DNA of 16,469 nt. It comes from SpSt-583 sp034434015 (GTDB lineage: Bacteria; Chloroflexota; Anaerolineae; Anaerolineales; UBA6663). A model generated the notes under the pieces. It was given only the letters and a program-made list of their open reading frames with translations, did not search any database and had not been told where the DNA came from. Positions within the stretch are counted from its first letter, which is position 1, and every line of letters begins with the position of its first letter. Shown piece after piece: positions 1 through 6,180 of the stretch. The translations under genes were made by a program, and so were the position numbers. The stretch spans positions 1-16,469 of the forward strand of contig DAOUAB010000137.1 of the NCBI GenBank assembly GCA_034434015.1. Direction: 5' to 3'.

Positions 1-1063
1 GGTTGAAGCCGTCCATCGGCGGCAGGGTGTAATTCAGCGGGTTGCGCTGCAGGCCGCGCACCGGGAGGGCCGCCAGCTGCGGCAGCGCAAACAGGCCCAG
101 CACCGCGATCAGGTCCAGGGCCGGGAAACGCTTCAGGCCCTCGCGGCCGAAGGCGCGCGCCACGAAGTACAGGCCGCCCGCGCCCGCCATCAAGGCGCCC
201 AGCCAGGCCAGGTCGGCGTAGGTCTCCATCGGCGAAATCGGCCCGCTCTCGGGCGTCGTCCGCCCCGGGTCGGCCGGGACCTGGACCTCGGCCGCCGAGG
301 ACGGCGGGGCGATGCCCAGCCGGTCGCGGTAGAAGAAGAGGCCGACGCCGATCAGGGCGGCGATGACGGCCACGGCCAGCAGGGCGAAGAACGGCTGGCG
401 CAGTTCCGGCCGAGGCCATGCGGTCCGCAGCAGGTCGTAGACCAGAAACAGCCCCAGGAACACCATGACGATGGCGATATAGATGAAGGACGACTCCATC
501 GTGGTGTAAAACAGGGCGCTCACCAGCGCGAGGCTGTACAGCCACTTGGGGCTCCGCGAGTCGAGGTAGTTGAGCACGCCCAAAACCAGCAACAGGCCCC
601 AGACCATCACATAGGGCTCGTCGCGGATGTAACGGGAGTAATACAACTGGTAGGGCGAGATCAACATGAGCAGCGCCGCCAGCAGCGCGCCGCTGCGGCC
701 CAGCCACTTACGGAAGAAGTAGCACAGGGCGACGGCGGCCACGCCCATCAGCGCGGTCGGGATGCGGGCCGTGAAGTCGTTGTCACCGAACAGCCAGTAG
801 GTGAAAGCCGTCAGGTGGAACTTGAGCGGCCCGTGCATCATCGGCGTATGCTGGTAGTTGCCGTTCTTGTAGAGATACCAGGAGTACTGGGTGTGCAGGC
901 TCTCGTCGTGGCTCATCACGCGCGCCCCCAGGTCGTAGAAGCGCGTGACGAACGCGGCCAGGATCAGGACGGCGTACAGGCCTTTCTCCCAATCCAGCGC
1001 CAGCACCGACCCCAGCGGCCGGTCCAGCATCGAAACAGGCTTATCCATCGTCGCAGTTGCCAT
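1..1063 (-). CDS. Agl23/TIGR03663-like GT39-type integral membrane protein, 3' end cut by window edge
   Basis: The first 354 codons are read from ATG at 1063; the C-terminus lies beyond base 1. After a short cytoplasmic N-terminus and a first membrane segment comes a loop reading SHDESLHTQYSWYLYKNG followed by MMHGPLKFHL. This acidic DE plus HGPL pattern is typical of the family named 'flippase activity-associated protein Agl23' (TIGR03663), which is related to GT-C/PMT enzymes using polyprenyl-phosphate sugars outside the membrane. Many further hydrophobic helices follow, with one soluble loop rich in Pro, Glu and Ser near residues 255-285. A good ribosome site, AGAGG, lies about 7 nt before the ATG, which decides the start over an out-of-frame ATG just upstream. 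It is 69 nt downstream of rluB on the same strand and may be read through from it. Family assignment is by motif memory; the substrate is unknown. Confidence 0.78.
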   Translation of the reverse strand, partial: MATATMDKPVSMLDRPLGSVLALDWEKGLYAVLILAAFVTRFYDLGARVMSHDESLHTQYSWYLYKNGNYQHTPMMHGPLKFHLTAFTYWLFGDNDFTARIPTALMGVAAVALCYFFRKWLGRSGALLAALLMLISPYQLYYSRYIRDEPYVMVWGLLLVLGVLNYLDSRSPKWLYSLALVSALFYTTMESSFIYIAIVMVFLGLFLVYDLLRTAWPRPELRQPFFALLAVAVIAALIGVGLFFYRDRLGIAPPSSAAEVQVPADPGRTTPESGPISPMETYADLAWLGALMAGAGGLYFVARAFGREGLKRFPALDLIAVLGLFALPQLAALPVRGLQRNPLNYTLPPMDGFN

Positions 1064-1101
1064 ACATCAACCTCTTGCACGAATTGAACCACGAAGACGC
1101 G

Positions 1102-1125
1102 CGGGCCCGAAAGGGACCGGGCCCG
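1102..1125 (-). other. Strong GC hairpin between rluB and the Agl23-like gene
   Basis: Two perfect 8-base arms, CGGGCCCG at 1102-1109 and 1118-1125, flank an 8-nt loop just after the rluB stop. The position suits a terminator or transcript-end stabiliser, but no T-run follows in the minus direction, so a classical intrinsic terminator is not supported. This 69-nt gap otherwise holds only the ribosome site of the next gene. Confidence 0.45.
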
Positions 1126-1132
1126 GGTGCGC

Positions 1133-1906
1133 CTAGCGCTTGGGCGTCCTGGCGGTTTTCAAGCGCCCTGCTCCGGTTTGAGCGGCCTTCTTCAGATCGC
1201 CGATTTCCTTCTTGGTCAGCTCGCGCCATTCGCCGGGGCGCAGGCCGCCGAGCGTCAGCGTCCCCAGCCGCACCCGCAGCAGGCGCTCGACGGGCAGGCC
1301 GAGCGTCGCGCCGATATTGCGGATCTCATGCTTGCGGCCCTCCCGCATCACCACGCGCAGCCAGGTCCCGCCGCGCGCAGCCGCCGCGCGCGTCACGTCG
1401 GCGGGCCGGGTGCGGACACGCGCGCCGGTCGCGCGGTCCTCCAGCACCACGCCGCGCCGCCACGCCTGCAGTTGCTCGGCCTCCGGCTCGCCCCGCACCA
1501 GCACACGGTATTCCTTCTCGACGTTATAGCGCGGATGGGTGAGCGTGTTGGCCAGCTCGCCGTCGTTGGTCAACAACACCAGGCCCTCGCTATCCAGGTC
1601 CAGCCGGCCGACCGGGTACAGGCGCGCGGCGACCGGCACCAGGTCGATCACGGTCGGCCGGTCGCCCTGGGGCTCGCGCGACGAGACCACGCCGCGCGGC
1701 TTGTGCAGCAGGATATAGGTCGGTTTCTCCGGCCTGGCCAGCGGCTCGCCGTCCAGCGTGATCGTGTCCCGCGCCGGGTCGGCTTTCTGGCCCAGGACCG
1801 CGCGGCGGCCGTTGACCTGCACCCGGCCCTGCTCGATCAACGCCTCACACGCCCGGCGCGACCCGTGGCCGGCCTGAGCCAGGAGTTTCTGCAAACGCTC
1901 TTCCAT
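1133..1906 (-). CDS. rluB: RsuA/RluB-family rRNA pseudouridine synthase
   Basis: This 257-residue enzyme converts a uridine in ribosomal RNA to pseudouridine; in RluB the target is in 23S rRNA. An S4 RNA-binding domain occupies residues 1 to about 60 (SRRACEALIEQGRVQVNG). The catalytic domain follows, with GRLDLDSEGLVLLTNDG at residues 100-116, where Asp103 is the expected catalytic aspartate, and REGRKHEIRN at about 188-197. The ATG at 1906 starts exactly at the conserved S4 domain and is preceded by GAGG; an upstream extension of the frame is rejected because it runs through the preceding gene. The C-terminal tail is Lys/Arg rich. The start is 5 nt after the stop of the small membrane-protein gene, so it is probably in one operon with the sigma factor. 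Whether it is RluB, RluE, RluF or RsuA in specificity is not fixed by the sequence; RluB is most usual beside scpB. Confidence 0.93.
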   Translation of the reverse strand: MEERLQKLLAQAGHGSRRACEALIEQGRVQVNGRRAVLGQKADPARDTITLDGEPLARPEKPTYILLHKPRGVVSSREPQGDRPTVIDLVPVAARLYPVGRLDLDSEGLVLLTNDGELANTLTHPRYNVEKEYRVLVRGEPEAEQLQAWRRGVVLEDRATGARVRTRPADVTRAAAARGGTWLRVVMREGRKHEIRNIGATLGLPVERLLRVRLGTLTLGGLRPGEWRELTKKEIGDLKKAAQTGAGRLKTARTPKR

Positions 1907-1911
1907 ACGCC

Positions 1912-2277
1912 TCAACTTCGCCCAGGCGGCAACGGCGCCGGGGTCGGGGCCAGCACCCGTTCCGGAACACCGGTGGCTGCGGGCCGGGTCGGCCCGCCCC
2001 CGAACGACGGGGTCAACACGGCGGCGCGCGGCGCGGGGGCCAGCCCGGCGGCAAAGGTCGGCTGCGCGAAGGCGCGCACCACGCCGGACTGGGCCAGCGC
2101 CAGGAAGACCGCGGCCAGGCTGACGCTGGCGGCGGCCGGCCAGCGGAGCCGGGCGGCCGGCCGCGTCCAGGCCGCCCGCACCCGCGCCCAGGCCCGGTCG
2201 GTGTCCACGGGCAGCGTCCGCAGCGCCGCCGCCATCGCCTGCAACGCGCGGTCGTCCGGCCAACGCGCCTGTGTCAT
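1912..2277 (-). CDS. Small single-TM protein, putative anti-sigma factor partner
   Basis: This is a 121-residue protein with no family I recognise. The N-terminal ~44 residues are charged and helical in character (RALQAMAAALRTLPVDTDRA). A hydrophobic segment at about 46-64 (WPAAASVSLAAVFLALA) looks like one membrane helix, and the remainder is rich in Pro, Ala and Gly and probably extracytoplasmic. No zinc anti-sigma HxxxCxxC motif is present. Its ATG overlaps the stop of the ECF-type sigma gene as ATGA, and that genetic coupling plus the soluble-TM-extracytoplasmic layout is what anti-sigma factors show. The function is therefore inferred from context only. It could also be a degenerate remnant of a longer anti-sigma factor. 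Confidence 0.6.
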   Translation of the reverse strand: MTQARWPDDRALQAMAAALRTLPVDTDRAWARVRAAWTRPAARLRWPAAASVSLAAVFLALAQSGVVRAFAQPTFAAGLAPAPRAAVLTPSFGGGPTRPAATGVPERVLAPTPAPLPPGRS

Positions 2278-2873
2278 GCCGTCACCTCCGCCAGGAACTG
2301 CTCGCCGTCCACGCCGGCGGTCTCAAAATAACGCCGCAACCGCTCCACCCCCAGCCGGACGCGCGACTCAGCCGTCTTGGCGTTGCAACCGAGCGCGTCG
2401 GCCATCTCCCGGTAACGCATCTCGCCGAGATACCGCACCACCACCGCCTCGCGCAACGGCTCCGGCAACGATTGCAGGGCCTCCCACAACTGGCGGCGCA
2501 GACCGCGGCGCTCCAGCGCGGCCTCCACGGCGCGCGGCGCGCCCGGCGGGCGGCCGGCCAGCGCCTCCAGCGGCAGCTGCTCCAGCCATTTGCGCCGCCG
2601 CTTGTTGCGGCAACGGCTCAGGGCGATGGTGAACAGCCAGGTGCGGAAGGCCGAGCGCTGCGGGTCGAAGCGCGCCAGGTTACGCAGTGCGTAGACGAAC
2701 GTATCCTGCGCCACCTCCTCGGCGTCCGGCAGGTCGTTGAGCAGGCCCAGCGACAGCCGGAACACGGCCGGATAGAAATGGTGAAAGAGCGCCGCGCCCG
2801 CCCGCTCATCGCCGCGCGCGCCGCGCTCCAGCCAGGCCTCCACAGAGAGAGGGGGGTCAGCCGCGTCGTCCAT
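2274..2873 (-). CDS. ECF-type RNA polymerase sigma factor (sigma-70 family)
   Basis: This 199-residue protein directs RNA polymerase to alternative promoters. Region 2 spans about 28-95, including DAEEVAQDTFVYALRNLARFD and the promoter-melting FRTWLFTIALSRCRNKRR. Region 4, a helix-turn-helix, spans about 128-182 with LPEPLREAVVVRYLGEMRY and AKTAESRVRLGVERLRR. Length and two-region layout are normal for the group; there is no region 1.1 or 3. ATG at 2873 gives a full-length region 2, but no Shine-Dalgarno is visible upstream. The overlapping downstream gene encodes a small membrane protein that may restrain it. The extracytoplasmic signal is unknown. It sits between scpB and rluB, which are often neighbours, so it may have been inserted there. 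Confidence 0.93.
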   Translation of the reverse strand: MDDAADPPLSVEAWLERGARGDERAGAALFHHFYPAVFRLSLGLLNDLPDAEEVAQDTFVYALRNLARFDPQRSAFRTWLFTIALSRCRNKRRRKWLEQLPLEALAGRPPGAPRAVEAALERRGLRRQLWEALQSLPEPLREAVVVRYLGEMRYREMADALGCNAKTAESRVRLGVERLRRYFETAGVDGEQFLAEVTA

Positions 2874-2882
2874 GCATCACAC

Positions 2883-2901
2883 AAGATACACCGTCAGACG
2901 G
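2883..2901 (-). promoter_or_regulatory. Possible -10 box and small palindrome upstream of the sigma gene
   Basis: On the minus strand TATCTT (2883-2888) lies 9 nt before the sigma-gene ATG, and a palindrome CCGTC-n-GACGG (2891-2901) sits directly upstream of it. The -10 match is weak (4 of 6) and no -35 was found. The layout would suit an autoregulated, almost leaderless transcript, but this is speculative. Confidence 0.2.
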
Positions 2902-2909
2902 CGTTTTGC

Positions 2910-2993
2910 TTAGAGCGTATCTCTAAACCCGCCCGATAGCCGACGGCAGTGCCGTCGGCGACGCCTCTGCTGAGGTTTAGAGACAGGTTCTTA
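2910..2993. repeat. 84-bp palindromic MITE-like element
   Basis: Imperfect terminal inverted repeats of 20 bp (2910-2929 and 2974-2993; 16 of 20 match, with TCTCTAAACC/GGTTTAGAGA perfect) enclose a second perfect hairpin, GCCGACGGC-AGT-GCCGTCGGC (2939-2959). CTTAG occurs at both edges (2909-2913 and 2990-2994) as a possible 5-bp target duplication, although it overlaps the inverted repeats. No coding capacity is present. Nested inverted repeats of this size resemble a miniature transposable element or a REP-like palindrome. It lies between scpB and the sigma gene and may also influence transcription there. Confidence 0.6.
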
Positions 2994-3003
2994 GTATGGG
3001 TCA

Positions 3004-3030
3004 TAAAGATTAAGCGGCGCTTACAGCCGC
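3004..3030 (-). terminator. Weak candidate terminator after scpB
   Basis: On the minus strand, about 24 nt after the scpB stop, a 5-bp GCGGC/GCCGC stem with a 7-nt loop (3014-3030) is followed by TTAATCTTTATG. The stem is short and the T-run is interrupted, so strength is doubtful. Confidence 0.3.
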
Positions 3031-3053
3031 CGGGCGAGGGTCCACAGGAACGC

Positions 3054-3830
3054 TCACCCCTTGAGTATCTCGGCCGCCGGCACCGGGCGCAGGCCGTCCA
3101 GGTTGAGAGGCGGCAGGTCGGCCAGCGACGTCAGCCCGAAGTGCTGCAAGAACTCCGCCGTGGTGGCGTACAGCACCGGCCGGCCCGGCCCTTCGGTGCG
3201 GCCGGATTCCTCGATCAGGCCCTTGGCCAGCAGGTTCTTGATGACGCTGTCTGAGTTGACGCCCCGGATGGCGTCGATCTGAGGGCGCGTCACCGGCTGC
3301 TGATAGGCGATGATGGCCAGCGTCTCCAGCGCGGCCCGGGAGAGCGGCGCCGAGGCCGCCAGCCCCAGGAAGCGCTGGACCTTCTCGGCGGCGGCCGGCG
3401 CCGTGGTGAGCTGCACCTTGTCGCGGATGCGTTGCAGGCTCAGGCCGCGCCCGGCATACGTCGCCGAGAGCGTCTCCAGCGCCGCCTCCACCTCGCGCCC
3501 GTTCACCTCCAGCGCCTCCGCCAGCCGCGCCACCGGCACCGGGCCGTCGGCCACAAACAACAGGCTCTCCACGGCGGCCTCGAGCGTCAACGGGGCGGGT
3601 GGGGCCCCCACAATCGGCGGGGTCTCAGATTCCGCGGCCGCCTCCGGCGCGGTCTCGCCCGGCTCCGGTCCTGGCGCGGCCTCTACCGGCGATTCGGGCC
3701 GGGCCCCGGGCGCCGTGGGAGGGCCGGGCTCCGGCTCCCCCAGTCCCGGTTGCGGCAGTTCGCCGCGCTGCCATTCGTTGTCGACCGCCGAAGGGGCCGA
3801 ATCGGGCGTGCTATAATCGCTCGGCATCAT
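3054..3830 (-). CDS. scpB: Segregation and condensation protein B (SMC-ScpAB complex)
   Basis: ScpB binds the kleisin ScpA and, with SMC, compacts and segregates the chromosome. The conserved tandem winged-helix region starts about 80 residues in (LEAAVESLLFVADGPVPVARLAEAL) and contains the signature ALETLAIIAYQQPVTRPQIDAIRG and later GRPVLYATTAEFLQHFGL, ending near the C-terminus. Before it lies an unusual ~75-residue segment rich in Pro, Glu, Ala and Gly, likely disordered. ATG at 3830 is chosen; ATG at 3827 or TTG at 3836 are possible, and no clear ribosome site separates them. Only 27 nt divide its start from a divergent plus-strand gene, whose promoter lies inside these first codons. scpA is not adjacent in the window, which is uncommon. 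Confidence 0.92.
   Translation of the reverse strand: MMPSDYSTPDSAPSAVDNEWQRGELPQPGLGEPEPGPPTAPGARPESPVEAAPGPEPGETAPEAAAESETPPIVGAPPAPLTLEAAVESLLFVADGPVPVARLAEALEVNGREVEAALETLSATYAGRGLSLQRIRDKVQLTTAPAAAEKVQRFLGLAASAPLSRAALETLAIIAYQQPVTRPQIDAIRGVNSDSVIKNLLAKGLIEESGRTEGPGRPVLYATTAEFLQHFGLTSLADLPPLNLDGLRPVPAAEILKG
3809..3817 (+). promoter_or_regulatory. Extended -10 promoter (TGCTATAAT) for the lipoprotein gene
   Basis: TG-n-TATAAT is a perfect extended -10 box. The predicted transcript start near 3824 leaves a ~34-nt leader containing the ribosome site AAAGGAAG before the ATG at 3858. No -35 match is seen, which is normal for extended -10 promoters. It lies inside the 5' coding part of scpB on the other strand. 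Confidence 0.65.
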
Positions 3831-3857
3831 GTCCAATCACAAGTAAAGGAAGATGGT

Positions 3858-4415
3858 ATGCGCGCGCTGGTAGTGATCGTCGCGCTGGCCCTGGCCAGCC
3901 TGGCCTGCGATCTGACCGTCGGCGGCCCCACCCCGCCCGCCTCGCCCATCCCGGTCTCCACGGAGGCGGCCGGCGAACTGACGAACATGTGGAGCGCCGC
4001 CGCCACCGCTATCCCGGCCGGCGGCGAAGTCAGCGTGACGCTCACCGAGGCGCAGATTACGTCGTTTGTGGCCCTCAAACTGCAAGAGCAGCCCGACGCG
4101 CCGATCCAGGACGTTCAGGTCTTCCTGCGCGACGGAAAAATCCAGATCTTCGGCAACGCCCAGGCCGGCAACGTGAAGACCACGGCCCTGGTGGTCATCG
4201 CCGTCACGGTGACGCCGGAGGGCACGGTCCAGTTCGACGCCGAGAAGGCCGACTTCGGCCCCCTGCCCGTCCCCGGCGCCCTGCTGGACAGCCTCTCATC
4301 CACGCTCAACGAGGCGTTCACGGGCAACCTGGGCTCCACGGCCAGCGGGCTGAAGATCACCAACGTCCTGATCGCCGACGGCCAGATGGCCATCACCGGC
4401 CTCTTCACGCGCTGA
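3858..4415 (+). CDS. Putative lipoprotein with LmeA/DUF2993-like lipid-binding fold
   Basis: A 185-residue secreted protein. Residues 1-16 form a signal peptide ending in a lipobox-like ASLAC, with Cys17 the probable lipidated residue, so it should be anchored outside the cytoplasmic membrane. After a short Thr/Pro/Ser linker come alternating strands: a LTEAQITSFVALKL segment, then DVQVFLRDGKIQIFG, TVTPEGTVQFDAEKADFGPLPVP, and a closing VLIADGQMAITG. This order (a helix testing for zero/threshold, then strand-dG-strand pairs, a 'plPvP.ll' segment and a final 'dGqm.i.G') resembles LmeA/DUF2993 phospholipid-binding proteins, but the match is from memory. ATG at 3858 is set by the AAGGAAG ribosome site and the signal peptide. 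It is followed after 42 nt by another lipoprotein gene. Confidence 0.8.
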   Translation: MRALVVIVALALASLACDLTVGGPTPPASPIPVSTEAAGELTNMWSAAATAIPAGGEVSVTLTEAQITSFVALKLQEQPDAPIQDVQVFLRDGKIQIFGNAQAGNVKTTALVVIAVTVTPEGTVQFDAEKADFGPLPVPGALLDSLSSTLNEAFTGNLGSTASGLKITNVLIADGQMAITGLFTR

Positions 4416-4457
4416 CCAGGAGACGGGCCGGGACAGCGCGCCATTATACAACCGACG

Positions 4458-4485
4458 ATGCGGAACGCTCAATTGACAATGCACA
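4458..4485 (+). repeat. Degenerate 7-bp tandem array at the 5' end of the DUF348-G5 gene
   Basis: Four 7-mers in register, ATGCGGA, ACGCTCA, ATTGACA and ATGCACA, have the consensus ATGCNCA. They cover both candidate start codons. An 11-bp perfect inverted repeat (4476-4486 with 4503-4513, ACAATGCACAG/CTGTGCATTGT, 16-nt loop) overlaps the last unit. Confidence 0.45.
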
Positions 4486-6161
4486 GTGGTCGGCCAGCGG
4501 CGCTGTGCATTGTGCTTTTGGCGGCGGGCCTCCTGGCCGCCGCCTGCGCCGCCGCCCCCACGCCGGGTCCCACCCCGGCGATCCCGACGGCCGCCGCCAC
4601 CCTGCCGCCCGCAACCGCGACCCCCACCCCCGGCCCGCTGACGGTGACCGTGATCGCCGACGGCCAGACCCGGCGCTTCGCCCTGCCCGAGCCGCTGACC
4701 GTGAACGAACTGCTGGCCCAGGCCGGCCTGACGGTGGGCGAGTTCGACCGGCTGGACCCGCCGCCCTTCACGCGCCTGGCCGACGGCGCCGTGGTCACGC
4801 TGGTCCGGGTCCGGCAGACGTTCGAAATCGAGCAGGTGGTGGTGCCCTTCGAGTCCCAGACGCTGAAGAACGAGAACCTTCCGGCGGACAGCGCCCCGCT
4901 CATCCTGCAGCCGGGCGAAAACGGCCTGGAGGAGGTGACGTACCGCGTGGTCTTCGAGGACGGCGTGCAGGTGAGCCGCAGTCCCATCCGGCGCGTGCCG
5001 CTCAAGCCGGCGGTCCCCCAGATCGTCATGGTCGGCATCCAGCGCCCGTTCACCGCCGCGCCGATCTCGGGCACGCTCACCTACCTGAGCGGCGGCAACG
5101 CCTGGCTGATGCGCGGCAACTCCAGCCAGCGCACGCCGCTGACGACCTCCGGCGACCTTGACGGGCGCGTCTTCGACCTGGCGCCGGACAGCGGCTGGCT
5201 GCTCGTCTCACGCGCGGTCACAGAGTCGGCGACCACGTTCAATGCCCTGTACGCCCTCAGCCTGACGGCCGCCAGCGCCATCTCGACTCCGGTCAGCCTG
5301 CCGGTGACCAATACGCTCTACGCCGAGTGGTCGCCCACGCAGACCGTGACTCTGACCGTGGCCTATTCCACCGCCGACAAGACCGCCGGCGCGCTCGGCT
5401 GGCAGGCGCGCAACGACCTGTGGCTGCTGAACTGGTCTGAGGACCGGCGGACGCGCCGCCCGGTGTTCACGTTCGACGAAATCCTGCCCCCGTCGTTCAG
5501 CGGCGCTTACGCCTGGTGGGGGACGGGCTTTGCGTTCGCGCCCGACGGCCTCTGGCTGGCGTACGCCCAGACGGACTCGGTCGGCGTCGTCGACCTGGCG
5601 ACGCGCGAGAAGGTCGAACTGGCGCGCTTCACGGCCTACAACCTGCAGAGCGACACACGCGCCTGGTATCCGACCCTGCGCTGGGCGGAGGGCGGCTGGC
5701 TGTACACGCTCGTCCACGGCGGCCCGCTGGACCAGTTCGAGCTGCCCGAATTTTCGACCGTCTTCAACCTGGTGGCGATCGCTCCGGACAGCCGCCTGCA
5801 GCTGGACCTGGTGCCGCGCGCCGGCATGTTCGCCAACCCGGTCCCTTCGCCGGCCGGGTCCGCGGCCACCGGCGAGCGGCCGGCCCGCGTCGCCTTCCTG
5901 CTCGCCACCGACCCCAAGAACCCGCTCCTCACCCCTTACCGCCTGGCGGTCATGGACCGCGACGGCAGCAACCTGCGCGTGGTCTTTCCGCCGGAGGGGC
6001 AGCCCGGCATCGAGCCCGGCGTCGTCCCGGCCTGGTCCCCGGACGGCCGCCTGATCGCCCTGATCTACCAGGGCAACCTGTGGCTGCTCGACCCCGGGAG
6101 CGGCGAGTCGCAGCAGCTCACCGGCGACGGGCTGACGACGCGCGTGGAGTGGGGACGGTGA
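4458..6161 (+). CDS. DUF348-G5-beta-propeller lipoprotein
   Basis: A 567-residue surface lipoprotein. The signal peptide ends in the lipobox LAAAC (Cys30), followed by a Thr/Pro/Ala linker (31-60). Residues 61-118 look like a DUF348 ubiquitin-like domain (TVTVIADGQTRRFALPEPLTV), and about 119-193 is a G5 domain (EEVTYRVVFEDGVQVSR). The rest, 205-567, has repeated propeller blades with DGLWLAYAQ, SPDGRLIALI and LWLLDPGSG motifs, as in TolB/PD40 proteins. DUF348-G5 occurs in YabE/Rpf-type wall enzymes and G5 is thought to bind amino-sugar glycans, so a role in holding or sensing wall glycan is inferred; no catalytic domain is visible. The start is uncertain: ATG 4458 and ATG 4479 (residue 8) are both in frame with no ribosome site. 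TTATAC at 4444-4449 could make the first one leaderless. Confidence 0.85.
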   Translation: MRNAQLTMHSGRPAALCIVLLAAGLLAAACAAAPTPGPTPAIPTAAATLPPATATPTPGPLTVTVIADGQTRRFALPEPLTVNELLAQAGLTVGEFDRLDPPPFTRLADGAVVTLVRVRQTFEIEQVVVPFESQTLKNENLPADSAPLILQPGENGLEEVTYRVVFEDGVQVSRSPIRRVPLKPAVPQIVMVGIQRPFTAAPISGTLTYLSGGNAWLMRGNSSQRTPLTTSGDLDGRVFDLAPDSGWLLVSRAVTESATTFNALYALSLTAASAISTPVSLPVTNTLYAEWSPTQTVTLTVAYSTADKTAGALGWQARNDLWLLNWSEDRRTRRPVFTFDEILPPSFSGAYAWWGTGFAFAPDGLWLAYAQTDSVGVVDLATREKVELARFTAYNLQSDTRAWYPTLRWAEGGWLYTLVHGGPLDQFELPEFSTVFNLVAIAPDSRLQLDLVPRAGMFANPVPSPAGSAATGERPARVAFLLATDPKNPLLTPYRLAVMDRDGSNLRVVFPPEGQPGIEPGVVPAWSPDGRLIALIYQGNLWLLDPGSGESQQLTGDGLTTRVEWGR

Positions 6162-6180
6162 TGGCTGCTCGCTGAATACA

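Noticed and set aside
1102..1125. Hairpin after rluB as a true intrinsic terminator
   Set aside because: The stem is strong, but no T-run follows in the minus direction; kept only as a hairpin.
1127..2632. Plus-strand open frame of about 500 codons across rluB and the sigma genes
   Set aside because: It has no recognisable domain and runs opposite three genes with clear family motifs; it is a GC-rich shadow.
6161..6175. Four-codon ATG frame overlapping the stop of the DUF348-G5 gene
   Set aside because: Too short to support as a gene, with no attenuator structure or ribosome site.
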